NCBI GenBank assembly: GCA_019779905.1
Contig: JABAKE010000017.1
Coordinates: 34,836-98,835, forward strand
Direction of reading: 5' to 3'
Source of the DNA: Modestobacter lapidis
Lineage (GTDB): Bacteria; Actinomycetota; Actinomycetes; Mycobacteriales; Geodermatophilaceae
Length of the DNA: 64,000 bases
The notes under the pieces were generated by a model. That model was not told where the DNA came from and ran no database searches. It worked only from the letters and a program-made list of their open reading frames with translations. Position numbers and translations under genes: made by a program. Positions 26,309 to 35,328 of the stretch are shown here, piece after piece (the first letter of the stretch is position 1; every line of letters begins with the position of its first letter).

Positions 26309-27453
26309 CGGGCGGCCTCCTCGCGGCCGGCGGTGAGCAGGGCGCGGCCCAGCAGCTCCCGCTCGGCCTCGCTCGGCTCCCGGCCACGGACGTGCTGCAC
26401 GAACTCCCCGGCGACCTGCACGTCGGTGCGGCCGGCCAGCCGCTCGGCGTAGCTGCGCCCGTCGGCGACCGCACCGCTGCCGGCCCATTCCAGGTGGACG
26501 CAGTGCGGAAAGCGGGCCTGCAGCTTGCGCATCGGGTCGACCGGCCGGACCGGGTCGGTCAGCCGCACGGACACGAAGTGGGCCGCCATGCCGGCGTGCG
26601 CCGGGTCGCTGAGCAGCGTGTCGAGCTCGCCGGTGAGCACGGCCAGCCGCCGCGGGGCCGGCAGAGGCACGGCGCGGACCTCGGCCAGCCCGCCGGCGTC
26701 GAGGTCGACCAGCCACGCCTGCTTGTGGTGGCCCGCCTCGCCGAAGGAGTAGGCGAGCGGGGAACCGCTGTAGCGCACCCGTGGGCTGAGCGTCTGCGGC
26801 CGGTGCAGATGCCCCAGAGCCACGTAGTCAACACCGTCGAAGACCGCGGCGGGCACCAGGTCGACACCGCCGACGCAGATGTCGCGCTCGCTGTCGCTGG
26901 GCAGCCCACCGCCGACGAACGCATGCGCCAGGACGACCGAGCGGGTGCCCGGCCGGAGGAACAGGTCGGCGCGCACCCGGTCCATCGCCGCGCCGAGCAC
27001 CGCCTCGTGGCTGCGCCCCTCGACCAGCCCGAGCTCGTGCCGGGCGATGTCGGGCTCGAGGTAGGGCAGCCCGTAGACGGCGACGTCGCCGTGCTCGTCG
27101 GCCAGCAGCACCGGCTCGTCGAGCAGCGGCGTCGCGGCGCGCACGTGCACCCCGCTGACCGCCAGCAGCCCGGAGGCGAAGCCCAGCCGGCGGGCCGAGT
27201 CGTGGTTGCCGGGGGTGAGCACGACCGCCGCACCGGCCGCCCGCAGCCGGGTGAGCACCCGGTCCAGGACGGCGGTGGCATCGGCCGAGGGGACGGCGCG
27301 GTCGTACACGTCACCGGCGACCAGGACGGCGTCGACGCCCTCGGCGGCGACCACCTCGGCGAGGCCGCTCAGCACCGCCTCCTGCTCCACGAGCAGGTCG
27401 GTGCCGTGCAGGGACCGGCCGAGATGCCAGTCCGACGTGTGCAGGAGGCGCAT
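26305..27453 (-). CDS. sbcD: Exonuclease SbcD, nuclease subunit
   Basis: 382 residues. Metallophosphoesterase motifs in order: TSDWHLGR, VAGDVYDR, TPGNHDSARR, and the GHLHRPQ block. These coordinate the Mn ions of Mre11-type nucleases. ATG 27451-27453 puts MRLLHTSDWHLG at the N-terminus as is standard; the 21 extra residues of the longer frame are non-conserved. GCAGGAGGCG lies inside the first codons and is not the ribosome site. Promoter is expected in 27454-27563. Confidence 0.96.
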   Translation of the reverse strand: MRLLHTSDWHLGRSLHGTDLLVEQEAVLSGLAEVVAAEGVDAVLVAGDVYDRAVPSADATAVLDRVLTRLRAAGAAVVLTPGNHDSARRLGFASGLLAVSGVHVRAATPLLDEPVLLADEHGDVAVYGLPYLEPDIARHELGLVEGRSHEAVLGAAMDRVRADLFLRPGTRSVVLAHAFVGGGLPSDSERDICVGGVDLVPAAVFDGVDYVALGHLHRPQTLSPRVRYSGSPLAYSFGEAGHHKQAWLVDLDAGGLAEVRAVPLPAPRRLAVLTGELDTLLSDPAHAGMAAHFVSVRLTDPVRPVDPMRKLQARFPHCVHLEWAGSGAVADGRSYAERLAGRTDVQVAGEFVQHVRGREPSEAERELLGRALLTAGREEAAR

Positions 27454-27548
27454 GCCGCGGACGTTAGGTGGGCCCACCGACAGAACCGGCCCACCACGCC
27501 GGAACGGACCGGTCACACGGCGCGGTGGTGGCAGCGGCCGGGCGGGTC

Positions 27549-27646
27549 GGGTCAGGGCTGGGGTCAGGGCTGGGGTCGGGTCCGCCGGTCGTCGGCATCG
27601 CTCCAGTCACCGGCGTCGGCCCGGTCGTCGGCGTCGGCCCGGTCAT
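27549..27646. repeat. Tandem repeats (12 bp and 18 bp) at the 3' end of the PH-domain gene
   Basis: A 12-bp unit ggtcagggctgg is repeated at 27550-27561 and 27562-27573; the stop codon (27564-27566) lies in the second and an in-frame duplicate stop in the first. An 18-bp unit is repeated at 27611-27628 and 27629-27646 and encodes duplicated Asp/Ala/Arg residues of the acidic tail. Confidence 0.85.
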
Positions 27647-28190
27647 CATCCCGCGATCGGTCGGAGTCGGCGAGGTACCAGGCGTTCTCCCGGGCCCGCC
27701 GGTCGGCATCCTCCTCGACCAGCTGGTTGAGCAGCTGCTGGATGCTCTCGCTGTCCGGGATGGCGGAGAAGACGGTGGGACCGCCCTCGCCGGCGGTCTC
27801 GATCGTGACGGTGCCGGAGTGGACGATCCGGTCCCACAGGCTCTGCCGGTAGGAGACGTCGGTGATTCGGGACAACCCGATGTCGCGGCCGGACCGGGAC
27901 AGGACGCCGACCCGGTGCAGCAGGCGGTGGGTGGTGATCACGTAGTGGGTGGCGCGCCAGCGCAGCAGCGGCACGGCCACCAGGACGAACCCCAGCACCA
28001 GGGCGACGCCGACCACCACCAGCCGCCACAGACCCTGCTGCGCCCCCGCCGGCACGAGCGCGGCCCCGAAGGATGCGGCACCGACCAGCAGCAGGAACAC
28101 GACGACCGGCCGGAAGACCGTCAGCCAGTGCGGGTGCAGGTGGCGGACGACCTCCTCGTCGTCACCGAGCACCTTGTCCGGGTAGGGCAT
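27564..28190 (-). CDS. PH-domain membrane protein (Rv3278c-like)
   Basis: 208 residues from ATG 28188-28190 (MPYPDKVLGDDEEVV). Two membrane helices (about residues 25-85) are followed by a bacterial PH domain (bPH2/DUF304): LRWRATHYVITTHRLLHRVG, GLSRITDVS and VTIETAGEG. The C-terminal 45 residues are acidic and repetitive (Asp/Arg/Ala). The position beside birA matches Rv3278c in mycobacteria; function unknown. CATCCT (28197-28202 on the minus strand) six bases before the ATG suggests a leaderless transcript. GTG 28206-28208 is an alternative start. Confidence 0.85.
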   Translation of the reverse strand: MPYPDKVLGDDEEVVRHLHPHWLTVFRPVVVFLLLVGAASFGAALVPAGAQQGLWRLVVVGVALVLGFVLVAVPLLRWRATHYVITTHRLLHRVGVLSRSGRDIGLSRITDVSYRQSLWDRIVHSGTVTIETAGEGGPTVFSAIPDSESIQQLLNQLVEEDADRRARENAWYLADSDRSRDDDRADADDRADAGDWSDADDRRTRPQP

Positions 28191-28207
28191 CCGCACAGGA
28201 TGACCCA

Positions 28208-28377
28208 CAGCGGATCCCTCGTCACGTACCCCGGACCGCGCTCTGCACGTGTGTGACGCCGCACTCCCGACCGACCCGTGGGTCGTGAGGAGTGGGGGCC
28301 GGAGGCTCCCGCGAGCGAGCGACGAAGCGGCTCACCGCCGCCGGACCACCGGCCTGACCGCGGTGTGACCCGGCGGG
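28208..28377. other. Spacer between birA and the PH-domain gene
   Basis: 170 bases without coding signature. It holds purine-rich GCGAGCGAGCGACGAAGCGG at 28312-28331, similar in style to the repeats at 56440-56553, and the birA terminator hairpin at its right edge. Confidence 0.5.
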
Positions 28378-28381
28378 TCAC
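28365..28381 (-). terminator. Short hairpin overlapping the birA stop codon
   Basis: GTGACCC (28365-28371) pairs with GGGTCAC (28375-28381) across a three-base loop; the birA TGA is inside the right arm. Confidence 0.5.
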
Positions 28382-29199
28382 CGTGTCATCGCCCGCACGT
28401 GCGTGACGTCGCCGGAGGCCAGCTCCACCGGTCCGGCCGGGCCATGGACCACCAGCCGGCCGTCCCAGTCGACCGCCGCGGCGACACCGTCGAGCGTCGA
28501 CCCGTCGGGCATGGTCACCGTGACCGTCGATCCGACCGTCGAGCACCAGGCGAGGTAGTCGCCGGCCAGCCCGGAGGACACCGGGTCGCCGAGAACCTGC
28601 ACCCAGCGCAGGTAGCGGCGTTCGAACGCGCGCAGGAAGGCCAGCAGCACGCCGGGGCGGTCCACGTCGGCGCCGGCGACCCGGGCCAGTGACGTCCCGG
28701 TGTCGGGGAGCTCGTCGGCCGTCGTCGACACGTTCAGGCCGACGCCGACCACCACGGCACGCCCGGCGGCCTCGGACAGGATGCCGGCGAGCTTGGCGCC
28801 GTCCGGGGCCAGCAGGTCGTTGGGCCACTTCAGCGACGCCCGCACGCCGGCGGCCTCCGCGACCGCCTCCGCCAGTGCCACCCCGGTGAGCAGCGACAGC
28901 CACGCCCGCCGGGCGGCCGGGACGTCCGGGCGGAGCAGCAGCGAGACGGTGAGCCCGGCGCGCGGCGGCGACGTCCACACCCGGTCCAGCCGCCCGCGGC
29001 CGGCCTCCTGGTGCTCGGCGACCAGCACCGTGCCCTCGGGGGCCTCGCCGGCGGCCGCCGCGACGAGCGTGGCGTTGGTCGAGCCGATCGCCTCGACCAC
29101 CTCGACCGACCGCCACAGGTGGCTGCCGGCGAGCGCCGCGGTGAGGGCGGCGCCGTCCAGCGGCGGCCGGTCGGGGCGTGCGGGGTCGGTGACGGTCAC
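28378..29199 (-). CDS. birA: Biotin--[acetyl-CoA-carboxylase] ligase
   Basis: 273 residues. [10 protein letters not shown], the biotinyl-AMP loop [11 protein letters not shown] (usually GRGRxGRxW; Asp replaces the second Gly), the Lys of SLKWPNDLL and the C-terminal SH3-like domain ([12 protein letters not shown]) are present. There is no N-terminal DNA-binding domain, so it is a class I enzyme without repressor function. It biotinylates the carrier domain of AccA3, encoded about 8 kb away. GTG start 29197-29199, leaderless from TAGCGT. Confidence 0.93.
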   Translation of the reverse strand: MTVTDPARPDRPPLDGAALTAALAGSHLWRSVEVVEAIGSTNATLVAAAAGEAPEGTVLVAEHQEAGRGRLDRVWTSPPRAGLTVSLLLRPDVPAARRAWLSLLTGVALAEAVAEAAGVRASLKWPNDLLAPDGAKLAGILSEAAGRAVVVGVGLNVSTTADELPDTGTSLARVAGADVDRPGVLLAFLRAFERRYLRWVQVLGDPVSSGLAGDYLAWCSTVGSTVTVTMPDGSTLDGVAAAVDWDGRLVVHGPAGPVELASGDVTHVRAMTR

Positions 29200-29218
29200 G
29201 TCACTACGCTACGGACCC
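29200..29218. promoter_or_regulatory. 19-bp bidirectional promoter with overlapping -10 elements (birA / pccB)
   Basis: The string TACGCTA (29205-29211) reads TACGCT on plus and TAGCGT on minus. Plus: -10 at 29205-29210, eight bases, GTG 29219. Minus: -10 at 29211-29206, six bases, GTG 29199. Both start codons sit where transcription should begin, and each -35 would fall inside the other gene. Confidence 0.7.
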
Positions 29219-30847
29219 GTGAGCGCCGCCGAGCTCGAGAGCGCCGGGGAGCACGTCCCCGACGACATCGACATCCACACCACCGCCGGAAAGCTGGCCG
29301 ACTTCGAGCGGCGGGTGCAGGAGGCCACCCACGCGGGCTCGGCCCGCGCCGTGGAGAAGCAGCACGCGGCCGGGAAGATGACCGCCCGCGAGCGGATCGA
29401 GGCCCTGCTGGACCCGGGCTCGTTCACCGAGCTCGACGAGTTCGCCCGGCACCGCTCCACCAACTTCGGGATGGCCGCCAAGCGGCCCTTCGGGGACGGC
29501 GTGGTCACCGGGTACGGCACGGTCGACGGCCGCCCGGTCTGCGTGTTCTCCCAGGACGTCACGGTGTTCGGCGGCAGCCTCGGCGAGGTCTACGGCGAGA
29601 AGATCGTCAAGGTGCTCGACCTCGCCGTCCGCACCGGCTGCCCGATCATCGGCATCAACGAGGGCGGCGGCGCGCGGATCCAGGAGGGCGTGGTCTCCCT
29701 CGGCCTGTACGCGGAGATCTTCCGGCGCAACGTGCACGCCTCCGGGGTGATCCCGCAGATCTCCCTGGTGCTCGGCGCCGCGGCCGGCGGGCACGTGTAC
29801 TCCCCCGCGCTGACCGACTTCATCGTGATGGTCGACCAGACCAGCCAGATGTTCATCACCGGCCCCGACGTGGTGAAGACGGTGACCGGCGAGGACGTCA
29901 CCCTGGAGGACCTCGGTGGCGCCCGCACCCACAACACGAAGTCCGGGGTCGCGCACTACCTCGCCGAGGACGAGGCGGACGCTCTCGACTACGTCAAGGC
30001 GCTGCTGTCCCACCTGCCGAGCAACAACCTCGACCCCCTTCCGGCGCTCGACGTCGCACCGGTCGACATCGCCCTGCCCGAGGCGCTGACGGACGAGGAC
30101 CGCGAGCTCGACACCTTCATCCCCGACTCGCCCAACACTCCCTACGACATGCACACCGTTGTCGAGCACGTCCTCGACGACGACGAGTTCCTGGAGGTGC
30201 AGGCGCTGTTCGCGCCCAACATCCTGGTCGGCTTCGGCCGGGTCGAGGGCCGGCCGGTGGGTGTGATCGCCAACCAGCCGACCCAGCTCGCCGGCACGCT
30301 GGACATCGACGCCAGCGAGAAGGCCGCGCGCTTCGTGCGCACCTGCGACGCCTTCAACATCCCGGTGCTCACCTTCGTCGACGTCCCGGGCTTCCTGCCC
30401 GGCACCTCGCAGGAGTGGAACGGGATCATCCGACGCGGCGCCAAGCTGCTCTACGCCTACGCCGAGGCGACGGTCCCACTGATCACCGTGATCACCCGGA
30501 AGGCCTACGGCGGCGCCTACGACGTGATGGGCTCCAAGCACCTGGGGGCCGACGTCAACCTGGCCTGGCCCACGGCGCAGATCGCGGTGATCGGCGCCCA
30601 AGGCGCGGTGGGCATCCTCTACCGCAAGGAGCTGGCCGCGGCCGAGGACCAGGAGTCGCTGCGCGCGGAGCTGATCACCGAGTACGAGGACACCCTCGCC
30701 AACCCCTACGTCGCCGCCGACCGCGGCTACGTCGACGCGGTCATCCCGCCGTCGCACACCCGGGTGCACATCGTCCGGGCGCTGCGGCTGCTGGCCAACA
30801 AGCGGCAGACCCTGCCGCCCAAGAAGCACGGGAACATCCCGCTGTGA
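29219..30847 (+). CDS. accD5: Acyl-CoA (propionyl-CoA) carboxylase beta subunit
   Basis: 542 residues of carboxyltransferase. The crotonase-like N and C halves carry the oxyanion-hole glycine pairs GGGARIQEG and [11 protein letters not shown], with [15 protein letters not shown] between. It transfers CO2 from carboxybiotin on AccA3 to propionyl-CoA (or acetyl-CoA), giving methylmalonyl-CoA for polyketide-type lipids or, via MutAB here, succinyl-CoA. GTG start from the bidirectional promoter; the stop overlaps accE as GTGA. Neighbours birA, accE and maf match the mycobacterial accD5 locus. Confidence 0.95.
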   Translation: MSAAELESAGEHVPDDIDIHTTAGKLADFERRVQEATHAGSARAVEKQHAAGKMTARERIEALLDPGSFTELDEFARHRSTNFGMAAKRPFGDGVVTGYGTVDGRPVCVFSQDVTVFGGSLGEVYGEKIVKVLDLAVRTGCPIIGINEGGGARIQEGVVSLGLYAEIFRRNVHASGVIPQISLVLGAAAGGHVYSPALTDFIVMVDQTSQMFITGPDVVKTVTGEDVTLEDLGGARTHNTKSGVAHYLAEDEADALDYVKALLSHLPSNNLDPLPALDVAPVDIALPEALTDEDRELDTFIPDSPNTPYDMHTVVEHVLDDDEFLEVQALFAPNILVGFGRVEGRPVGVIANQPTQLAGTLDIDASEKAARFVRTCDAFNIPVLTFVDVPGFLPGTSQEWNGIIRRGAKLLYAYAEATVPLITVITRKAYGGAYDVMGSKHLGADVNLAWPTAQIAVIGAQGAVGILYRKELAAAEDQESLRAELITEYEDTLANPYVAADRGYVDAVIPPSHTRVHIVRALRLLANKRQTLPPKKHGNIPL

Positions 30848-31059
30848 CCGAGCAAATCCGGCCTCTGCTGCGGGTCGTGAAGGGCGAGCCCACCGCCGAG
30901 GAGCTGGCCGCGCTGACCGTCGTCATCGCCGCCATGTCGCAGCGTCGGGCCCGCAAGCGCCCGACGCCGGTCGGCGCCTGGGCGTCCTACGGGCGCAGCC
31001 ACCGGGCTGCGGCGCAGGCCGGCCCGGGCGGCTGGCGCGCGGCGGGGAGCCCGGCATGA
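30844..31059 (+). CDS. accE: Acyl-CoA carboxylase epsilon subunit
   Basis: 71 residues. [23 protein letters not shown] followed by a basic Trp/Tyr-containing tail (VGAWASYGR) is the AccE pattern of actinobacteria, where the small subunit stabilises the alpha-beta complex. Start GTG 30844 overlaps the accD5 stop and its end overlaps maf (ATGA), so all three are coupled. Confidence 0.92.
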   Translation: MTEQIRPLLRVVKGEPTAEELAALTVVIAAMSQRRARKRPTPVGAWASYGRSHRAAAQAGPGGWRAAGSPA

Positions 31060-31664
31060 CCGTCGACCGCAGGCTCGTCCTCGCCTCGGCCTCCCCCGCC
31101 CGCCTCACGCTGCTCCGCCAGGCCGGGCTCGCGCCCGAGGTGGTCGTCAGCGGTGTGGACGAGTCCGCCTACTCCGCCCCCCTGGTCGCCGAGCAGGTGG
31201 CGCTCCTGGCCTCGGTCAAGGCGGCCGACGTCGCCAAGCGGGAGACCGACGCCCTGGTGATCGGCGCCGACTCGCTGCTGGAGTTCGGCGGCAAGCCGCA
31301 GGGCAAGCCGGCCGACGCCGCCGAGGCCCGCGACCGCTGGCGGCGCATGGCCGGTCGTTCCGGCGTGCTGCACACCGGGCAGGCGCTCTTCGACGTGCAG
31401 GACGGCGCGGTGGTCAGCCGGGACATCGCCGTCGCCTCCACGGTCGTCTACTTCGCCGACCCGACGCCCGCGGAGGTGGAGGCCTACCTCGCCACCGGCG
31501 AGCCGCTGGCCGTGGCGGGAGCGTTCACCCTCGACGGCCTCGGCGCGCCGTTCGTCCGCCGCGTCGAGGGCGATCCGGCTGCCGTCGTCGGCCTCTCGCT
31601 GACCATGCTCCGCACCCAGCTGGGCAAGCGCGGTCTGACCATCACCGACCTCTGGCGTCGCTGA
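31056..31664 (+). CDS. maf: Maf-family nucleoside triphosphate pyrophosphatase
   Basis: 202 residues. LASASPAR at the N-terminus, the conserved Asp in VIGADSLLEF, and the KRETDALVI stretch place it in the Maf/HAM1 house-cleaning pyrophosphatases, which hydrolyse non-canonical or methylated NTPs. Length matches the family. ATG overlaps accE. Last gene of the accD5-accE-maf unit. Confidence 0.93.
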   Translation: MTVDRRLVLASASPARLTLLRQAGLAPEVVVSGVDESAYSAPLVAEQVALLASVKAADVAKRETDALVIGADSLLEFGGKPQGKPADAAEARDRWRRMAGRSGVLHTGQALFDVQDGAVVSRDIAVASTVVYFADPTPAEVEAYLATGEPLAVAGAFTLDGLGAPFVRRVEGDPAAVVGLSLTMLRTQLGKRGLTITDLWRR

Positions 31665-31716
31665 CACCTCTAGCGTCACACATCCACCGATACCGGCCGT
31701 TCTCCGTGAAATGGTG

Positions 31717-31735
31717 ACCCCCTCGACACGGGGGT
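31717..31735 (+). promoter_or_regulatory. Stem-loop just upstream of the LGFP hydrolase start
   Basis: ACCCCC (31717-31722) pairs with GGGGGT (31730-31735) over a seven-base loop, ending five bases before the ATG at 31741. It would compete with ribosome binding; no other ribosome site is evident. Confidence 0.4.
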
Positions 31736-31740
31736 GTGAG

Positions 31741-33459
31741 ATGACCAAACGCTGGATGCGCTGCCTCGTCGCCGCAACGCTGGGCTTCGCCCTGCTGCTG
31801 CCGACCGCCGAAACGGCACAGGCCGACTCCTGGCAGGACCGGGTGGCGGCCGGCAGCACGTACGCCACGAACCGCGGCACGACGATCGCGCTCGCGTGGC
31901 TGGACCGGCACACCGGCGAGTACCGGGACAACGGCGGGGCCGCGCACACCCGTATCGAGTCGGCCTCGGTGATGAAGGTCTTCATCGCCGAGAACCTGCT
32001 CCGCCGACGCGACCTCGGGCAGATCCGCCTCTCGGCGACCGACATGAGCGACATGTCCCGGATGCTGCGCGACTCCGCGAACGCCCCGGCCAACCGGTTC
32101 TGGAGCGCCTACGGCGCCAACAGCATCGTCCTCGACGTCATCCAGCGCTACGGGCTGCACGAGACCGGACTGACCTCCAACACCCGCTACTGGGGCAACA
32201 CGCTCATCACCGCGCACGACATGGTCGTCTTCTACCGCGGCCTCATGGACGGCGTCGGGGGCCTGTCTGCCGGCTCGCGCGACTGGATCGTCGAGCAGAT
32301 GCGCCAGTCCAGCATGTGGGGCGACGGCGGACGACAGTTCTTCGGGCTCCACGACGGCCTGCCCCGAGAGGTGTTCATCCCCCAGAAGCAAGGGTGGATG
32401 TGCTGCGTCAACGGCAACATCTACCGCCACACGAGTGGCTACGTCGGCGGGGACAACCGATACATCGTGGTCGCCCTGACCCGTGAGCCCTCCGGCCGGG
32501 GGGACGCGCACATCGAGGAGTCGGTCAGCGGCGCGATCCGCACGATGTTCCCGGAGGGGCTGATCCCCCGCGTGCAGGGGCCCATCGGTGAGCACTGGTC
32601 ACGCATGGCCGGTGCGTTCGGCCGGCTCGGCTATCCGGCCGGCGACCAGATCCGACTGGCCGGCGGGGCCCTCAGCCGCTTCCAGGGCGGGTTCGTCTAC
32701 TGGTCCCCCGCGACCGGCGCGCACGCCGTGCACGGACCGATCCTCGACACCTACGGCGTCCACATGTGGGAGGGGGGTCGGCTCGGCTACCCCACCAGCA
32801 GCGAGATCCCCCTGATCCGCGGCGGAGCCCTCAACCGCTTCCAGGGCGGGTCCATCTACTCGTCCCCCACCACCGGCGCCCACGCCGTGCACGGACCGAT
32901 CCTGGCCACCTACGGCGTCCACATGTGGGAGGGGGGTCGGCTCGGCTACCCCACCAGCAGCGAGATCCCCCTGATCCGCGGCGGAGCCCTCAACCGCTTC
33001 CAGGGCGGGTCCATCTACTCGTCCCCCACCACCGGCGCCCACGCCGTGCACGGACCGATCCTGGCCACCTACGGCGCCCACACCTGGGAGGCAGGCCGGC
33101 TCGGCTACCCCACCAGTAGCGAGATCCCCCTGATCCGCGGCGGAGCCCTCAACCGCTTCCAGGGCGGCTTCATCTACTGGTCCCCCACCACCGGCGCGCA
33201 CGCCGTCTGGGGGGACATCCTGACGGCCTACGGCAGCCAGGGCTGGGAGCGCGGCCCGCTCGGCTACCCGGTCAGCGACGTCCTCGAGGACGACCAGGGC
33301 CTGCGGATGGACTTCCAGGGCGGCAGCATCACAGTGCCCACGGGCGGTCCACCCAGGATCACCACCCCGCCCGCGACCGCCCCGCCCACGGGCACCCCCA
33401 CACCACCCACGACCACCGCTGCGCCCACGACCACCCCGGCCGAGGACCAGCAGCCGTGA
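31741..33459 (+). CDS. Secreted beta-lactamase-like serine hydrolase with five LGFP repeats
   Basis: 572 residues. A signal peptide (MTKRWMRC through AQADS) is followed by a class A beta-lactamase/DD-peptidase-like domain: SVMK (S76, K79), a SAN motif in DSANAPAN (S112-N114) and KQG in PQKQGWM around residue 218. About five LGFP repeats of 53 residues follow (GRLGYPTSSEIPLIRGG type, without Cys), then a Pro/Thr tail. LGFP repeats bind the actinobacterial cell wall, so the enzyme probably acts on peptidoglycan rather than drugs; that is inference. Three repeats are near-identical in DNA. The stop overlaps the following lipoprotein gene as GTGA. Confidence 0.85.
   Translation: MTKRWMRCLVAATLGFALLLPTAETAQADSWQDRVAAGSTYATNRGTTIALAWLDRHTGEYRDNGGAAHTRIESASVMKVFIAENLLRRRDLGQIRLSATDMSDMSRMLRDSANAPANRFWSAYGANSIVLDVIQRYGLHETGLTSNTRYWGNTLITAHDMVVFYRGLMDGVGGLSAGSRDWIVEQMRQSSMWGDGGRQFFGLHDGLPREVFIPQKQGWMCCVNGNIYRHTSGYVGGDNRYIVVALTREPSGRGDAHIEESVSGAIRTMFPEGLIPRVQGPIGEHWSRMAGAFGRLGYPAGDQIRLAGGALSRFQGGFVYWSPATGAHAVHGPILDTYGVHMWEGGRLGYPTSSEIPLIRGGALNRFQGGSIYSSPTTGAHAVHGPILATYGVHMWEGGRLGYPTSSEIPLIRGGALNRFQGGSIYSSPTTGAHAVHGPILATYGAHTWEAGRLGYPTSSEIPLIRGGALNRFQGGFIYWSPTTGAHAVWGDILTAYGSQGWERGPLGYPVSDVLEDDQGLRMDFQGGSITVPTGGPPRITTPPATAPPTGTPTPPTTTAAPTTTPAEDQQP
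32749..33225 (+). repeat. Three tandem 159-bp units encoding LGFP repeats
   Basis: Units begin at 32749, 32908 and 33067, exactly 159 bp (53 codons) apart. The first two are identical as read by eye and the third diverges by a few bases, showing recent tandem duplication or gene conversion. Confidence 0.92.
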
Positions 33460-33947
33460 GGTCGCTGCGGACGCTCATCGCAGCGACCTTCGTGCTCCTG
33501 GCAGCTGCCGGCTGCACGGGCTCGGACGACGACGCCGGCGACGGGGCGCCGTCGACACCCGCCGCCCCGGCCGCCCCGGCCGCGCCGGAGCTCGCCGGAC
33601 CCGCGGAGTCCGAAGCCCTGGCGGCGCTGCCGACGGGCACGGCGACCGGGTCGGCGGTCCTCTCCTACGCGGGCCTCGGAGAGCTGCGGGAGCCCTTCAC
33701 CGGCCGGTGCTCCCGCGACGGCGACTCCACGCGGATCGAGGGCTCCGCCGACACCGCCCGGATCACGTTCGTCATCAGTCCCGACGGCGCCCGGCTCGAT
33801 CTGGACGACTCCGGGGTCACCGCCTCCTCGGAGCTCAGCACCGGCCGCTACGAGGTCTCGGGCACCCACCTGTCCCTGGCCGCGGACCTCGCCCAGAACG
33901 GCGTACGGGTGGGCTCGGCGGAGCTGGAGATCGACTGCGGCGGCTGA
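33456..33947 (+). CDS. Lipoprotein of unknown function
   Basis: 163 residues. Signal peptide with lipobox LAAAGC (Cys near residue 19), an acidic and then Ala/Pro-rich linker to about residue 50, then a beta-rich domain of about 110 residues with two Cys (GRCSRDG and IDCGG) that could form a disulfide. The layout recalls LpqH-like surface lipoproteins but I cannot assign it. GTG start overlaps the LGFP hydrolase stop, so it is co-translated and may be its partner. Confidence 0.78.
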   Translation: MRSLRTLIAATFVLLAAAGCTGSDDDAGDGAPSTPAAPAAPAAPELAGPAESEALAALPTGTATGSAVLSYAGLGELREPFTGRCSRDGDSTRIEGSADTARITFVISPDGARLDLDDSGVTASSELSTGRYEVSGTHLSLAADLAQNGVRVGSAELEIDCGG

Positions 33948-33954
33948 CCGACCC

Positions 33955-35265
33955 GGTCAGCTGTCTCCATCTGAGACCCCATGGCCCTACCGCAGGCCAC
34001 CTCGAAGGATGAGGATCCTGGCCGGGGCCGGCTGTGCTCGTTCCCGCTTGGTGCGCGTGAACCCGTTTCTGAGACTGACGCCAGGGGCCTTCCCGGCACC
34101 TCGAACTGTTGTCCTAGTGCACGCTTCACAGCGTCGTTGATCGGTTGGCCCCGCCGGTCCCGTCCCACCGGAAACGAGGACGAGGAGGCTGCTGATGGAC
34201 GTGTTCATCGAGCGCTGCGCCGGGATCGACATCGGCAAGCACGAGGTGGTGGCCTGGGCCGCAGAAGCGACGTACTCGACGCCGAATGGCTGGCCGAGCT
34301 ACTCGAGCACGGCCTGCTGCGGGGCAGCTTCGTGCCGCCGCCGGCGATCCGGCAACTGCGGGACCTGACCCGCTACCGCAAGCGGCTCATCCAGGCCCAC
34401 AGCTCCGAAGGCCAGCGGATCGAGAAGACCCTGGAGGACGCCGGGATCAAGCTGGACTCGGTGGCCTCGGAGGTGCTCGGGGTCTCCGGGCGGGCGATGC
34501 TGACCGCGCTGGTCGCCGGCGAACGTGATCCGCAGGTGCTCGCCGAGTTGGCCAGGGGAAAGCTGCGCAACAAGATCCCGCAGCTGCGTCAGGCGCTGCG
34601 CGGCAAGTTCGGCGAGCACCACGCGATGCTGATCGGGTTGTGCCTGGACCACATCGCCCACCTGGAAGGCGCGATCACCCGGCTGGACGAACGCATCGAC
34701 GCCGTCTTCGCGGCCTCGGTCAGCGAGGCCGGTGTCCCTTTCGAGCAGGCCCGTGACCGACTGGACACCATCACCGGAGTCGGCAAGCGGGCCGCCGAAT
34801 GCATCCTGGCCGAGATCGGCGTCGACCTGACCCGGTTCCCCACTGCCGCCCACCTGGCCTCCTGGGCCGGCGTCTGCTCCGGCAACAACATCACCGGCGG
34901 AAAACGCGGCTCGGGCAAGACCACCCACGGCGACGTGTGGCTGATCGACATCCTCACCCAGTGCGCCTGGGCCGCCGCGCACACCCGCGACACCTACCTG
35001 TCGGCACAGTTCTGGCGGCTGGCCCGCCGCATCGGCAAGAAGAAGGCCGCTGTCGCAGTCGCCCACTCCATCCTCGTCATCTGCTGGCACCTACTCACCG
35101 ACGACTGCGACTACGCCGACCTCGGCGGGGACTACTTCACCCGTCGCAACACCGACCGCCAACGTGACCGACTCATCGCCCAACTGCACAACCTCGGCTA
35201 CCGCGTCACCCTCGACCAGGCCGCGTAGGCAGGCTGCGGTGAATTCTCTTCACAGCAGGCGCCCC
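33955..35265 (+). mobile_element. IS110-family insertion sequence, defective
   Basis: The only clear transposon in the window. The transposase pseudogene (34195-35228) is preceded by about 240 bases with no coding signature (33955-34194), where IS110-group elements encode their bridge RNA, and followed by a short right end. IS110 elements lack terminal inverted repeats, so the ends given are approximate. It separates the maf/LGFP unit from accA3. Confidence 0.7.
34195..35228 (+). pseudogene. IS110-family transposase with internal deletion and frameshift
   Basis: The N-terminus starts at ATG 34195 in frame with MDVFIERCAGIDIGK, the DEDD-domain start with the first catalytic Asp. At about 34257-34263 the frame changes and the sequence jumps to RRSDVLDAEWLAELLEHG, a block normally about 80-90 residues further on, so roughly 240-270 bp including the catalytic Glu segment is missing. 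The rest, including the C-terminal Tnp20 domain with GVCSGNNITGGKRGSGKT and its nucleophile Ser, is intact to 35228. The copy cannot make an active transposase; whether the C-terminal fragment is translated is unknown. Confidence 0.85.
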
Positions 35266-35291
35266 TGTCGCGCCCTCCTCCCCGCTCCTGG

Positions 35292-35328
35292 CTACTCTCC
35301 GTCCGGCCGACTGAGAAGGAGAGCACCG
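35292..35328 (+). promoter_or_regulatory. accA3 promoter and ribosome binding site
   Basis: TACTCT at 35293-35298 is a candidate -10 and GAGAAGGAGAG at 35314-35324 a good ribosome binding site five bases before the GTG at 35329, so unlike many genes here this one has a leader. Confidence 0.6.

Noticed and set aside
23369..26452. 1027-codon frame antisense to sbcC
   Set aside because: Low-complexity Gly/Gln/Arg composition; sbcC on minus has all motifs.
32749..33225. Evenly spaced repeats as a CRISPR-like array
   Set aside because: The 159-bp units are coding LGFP repeats with no unique spacers.
31741..33459. Antibiotic-resistance beta-lactamase
   Set aside because: The fold motifs are class A-like, but the LGFP array and divergent KQG/SAN motifs point to a wall enzyme rather than a drug-resistance gene.
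33981..34260. IS110 transposase starting at an ATG at 33981
   Set aside because: This frame upstream of 34260 does not look like a transposase; the true N-terminus is in another frame from 34195, showing a deletion with frameshift.
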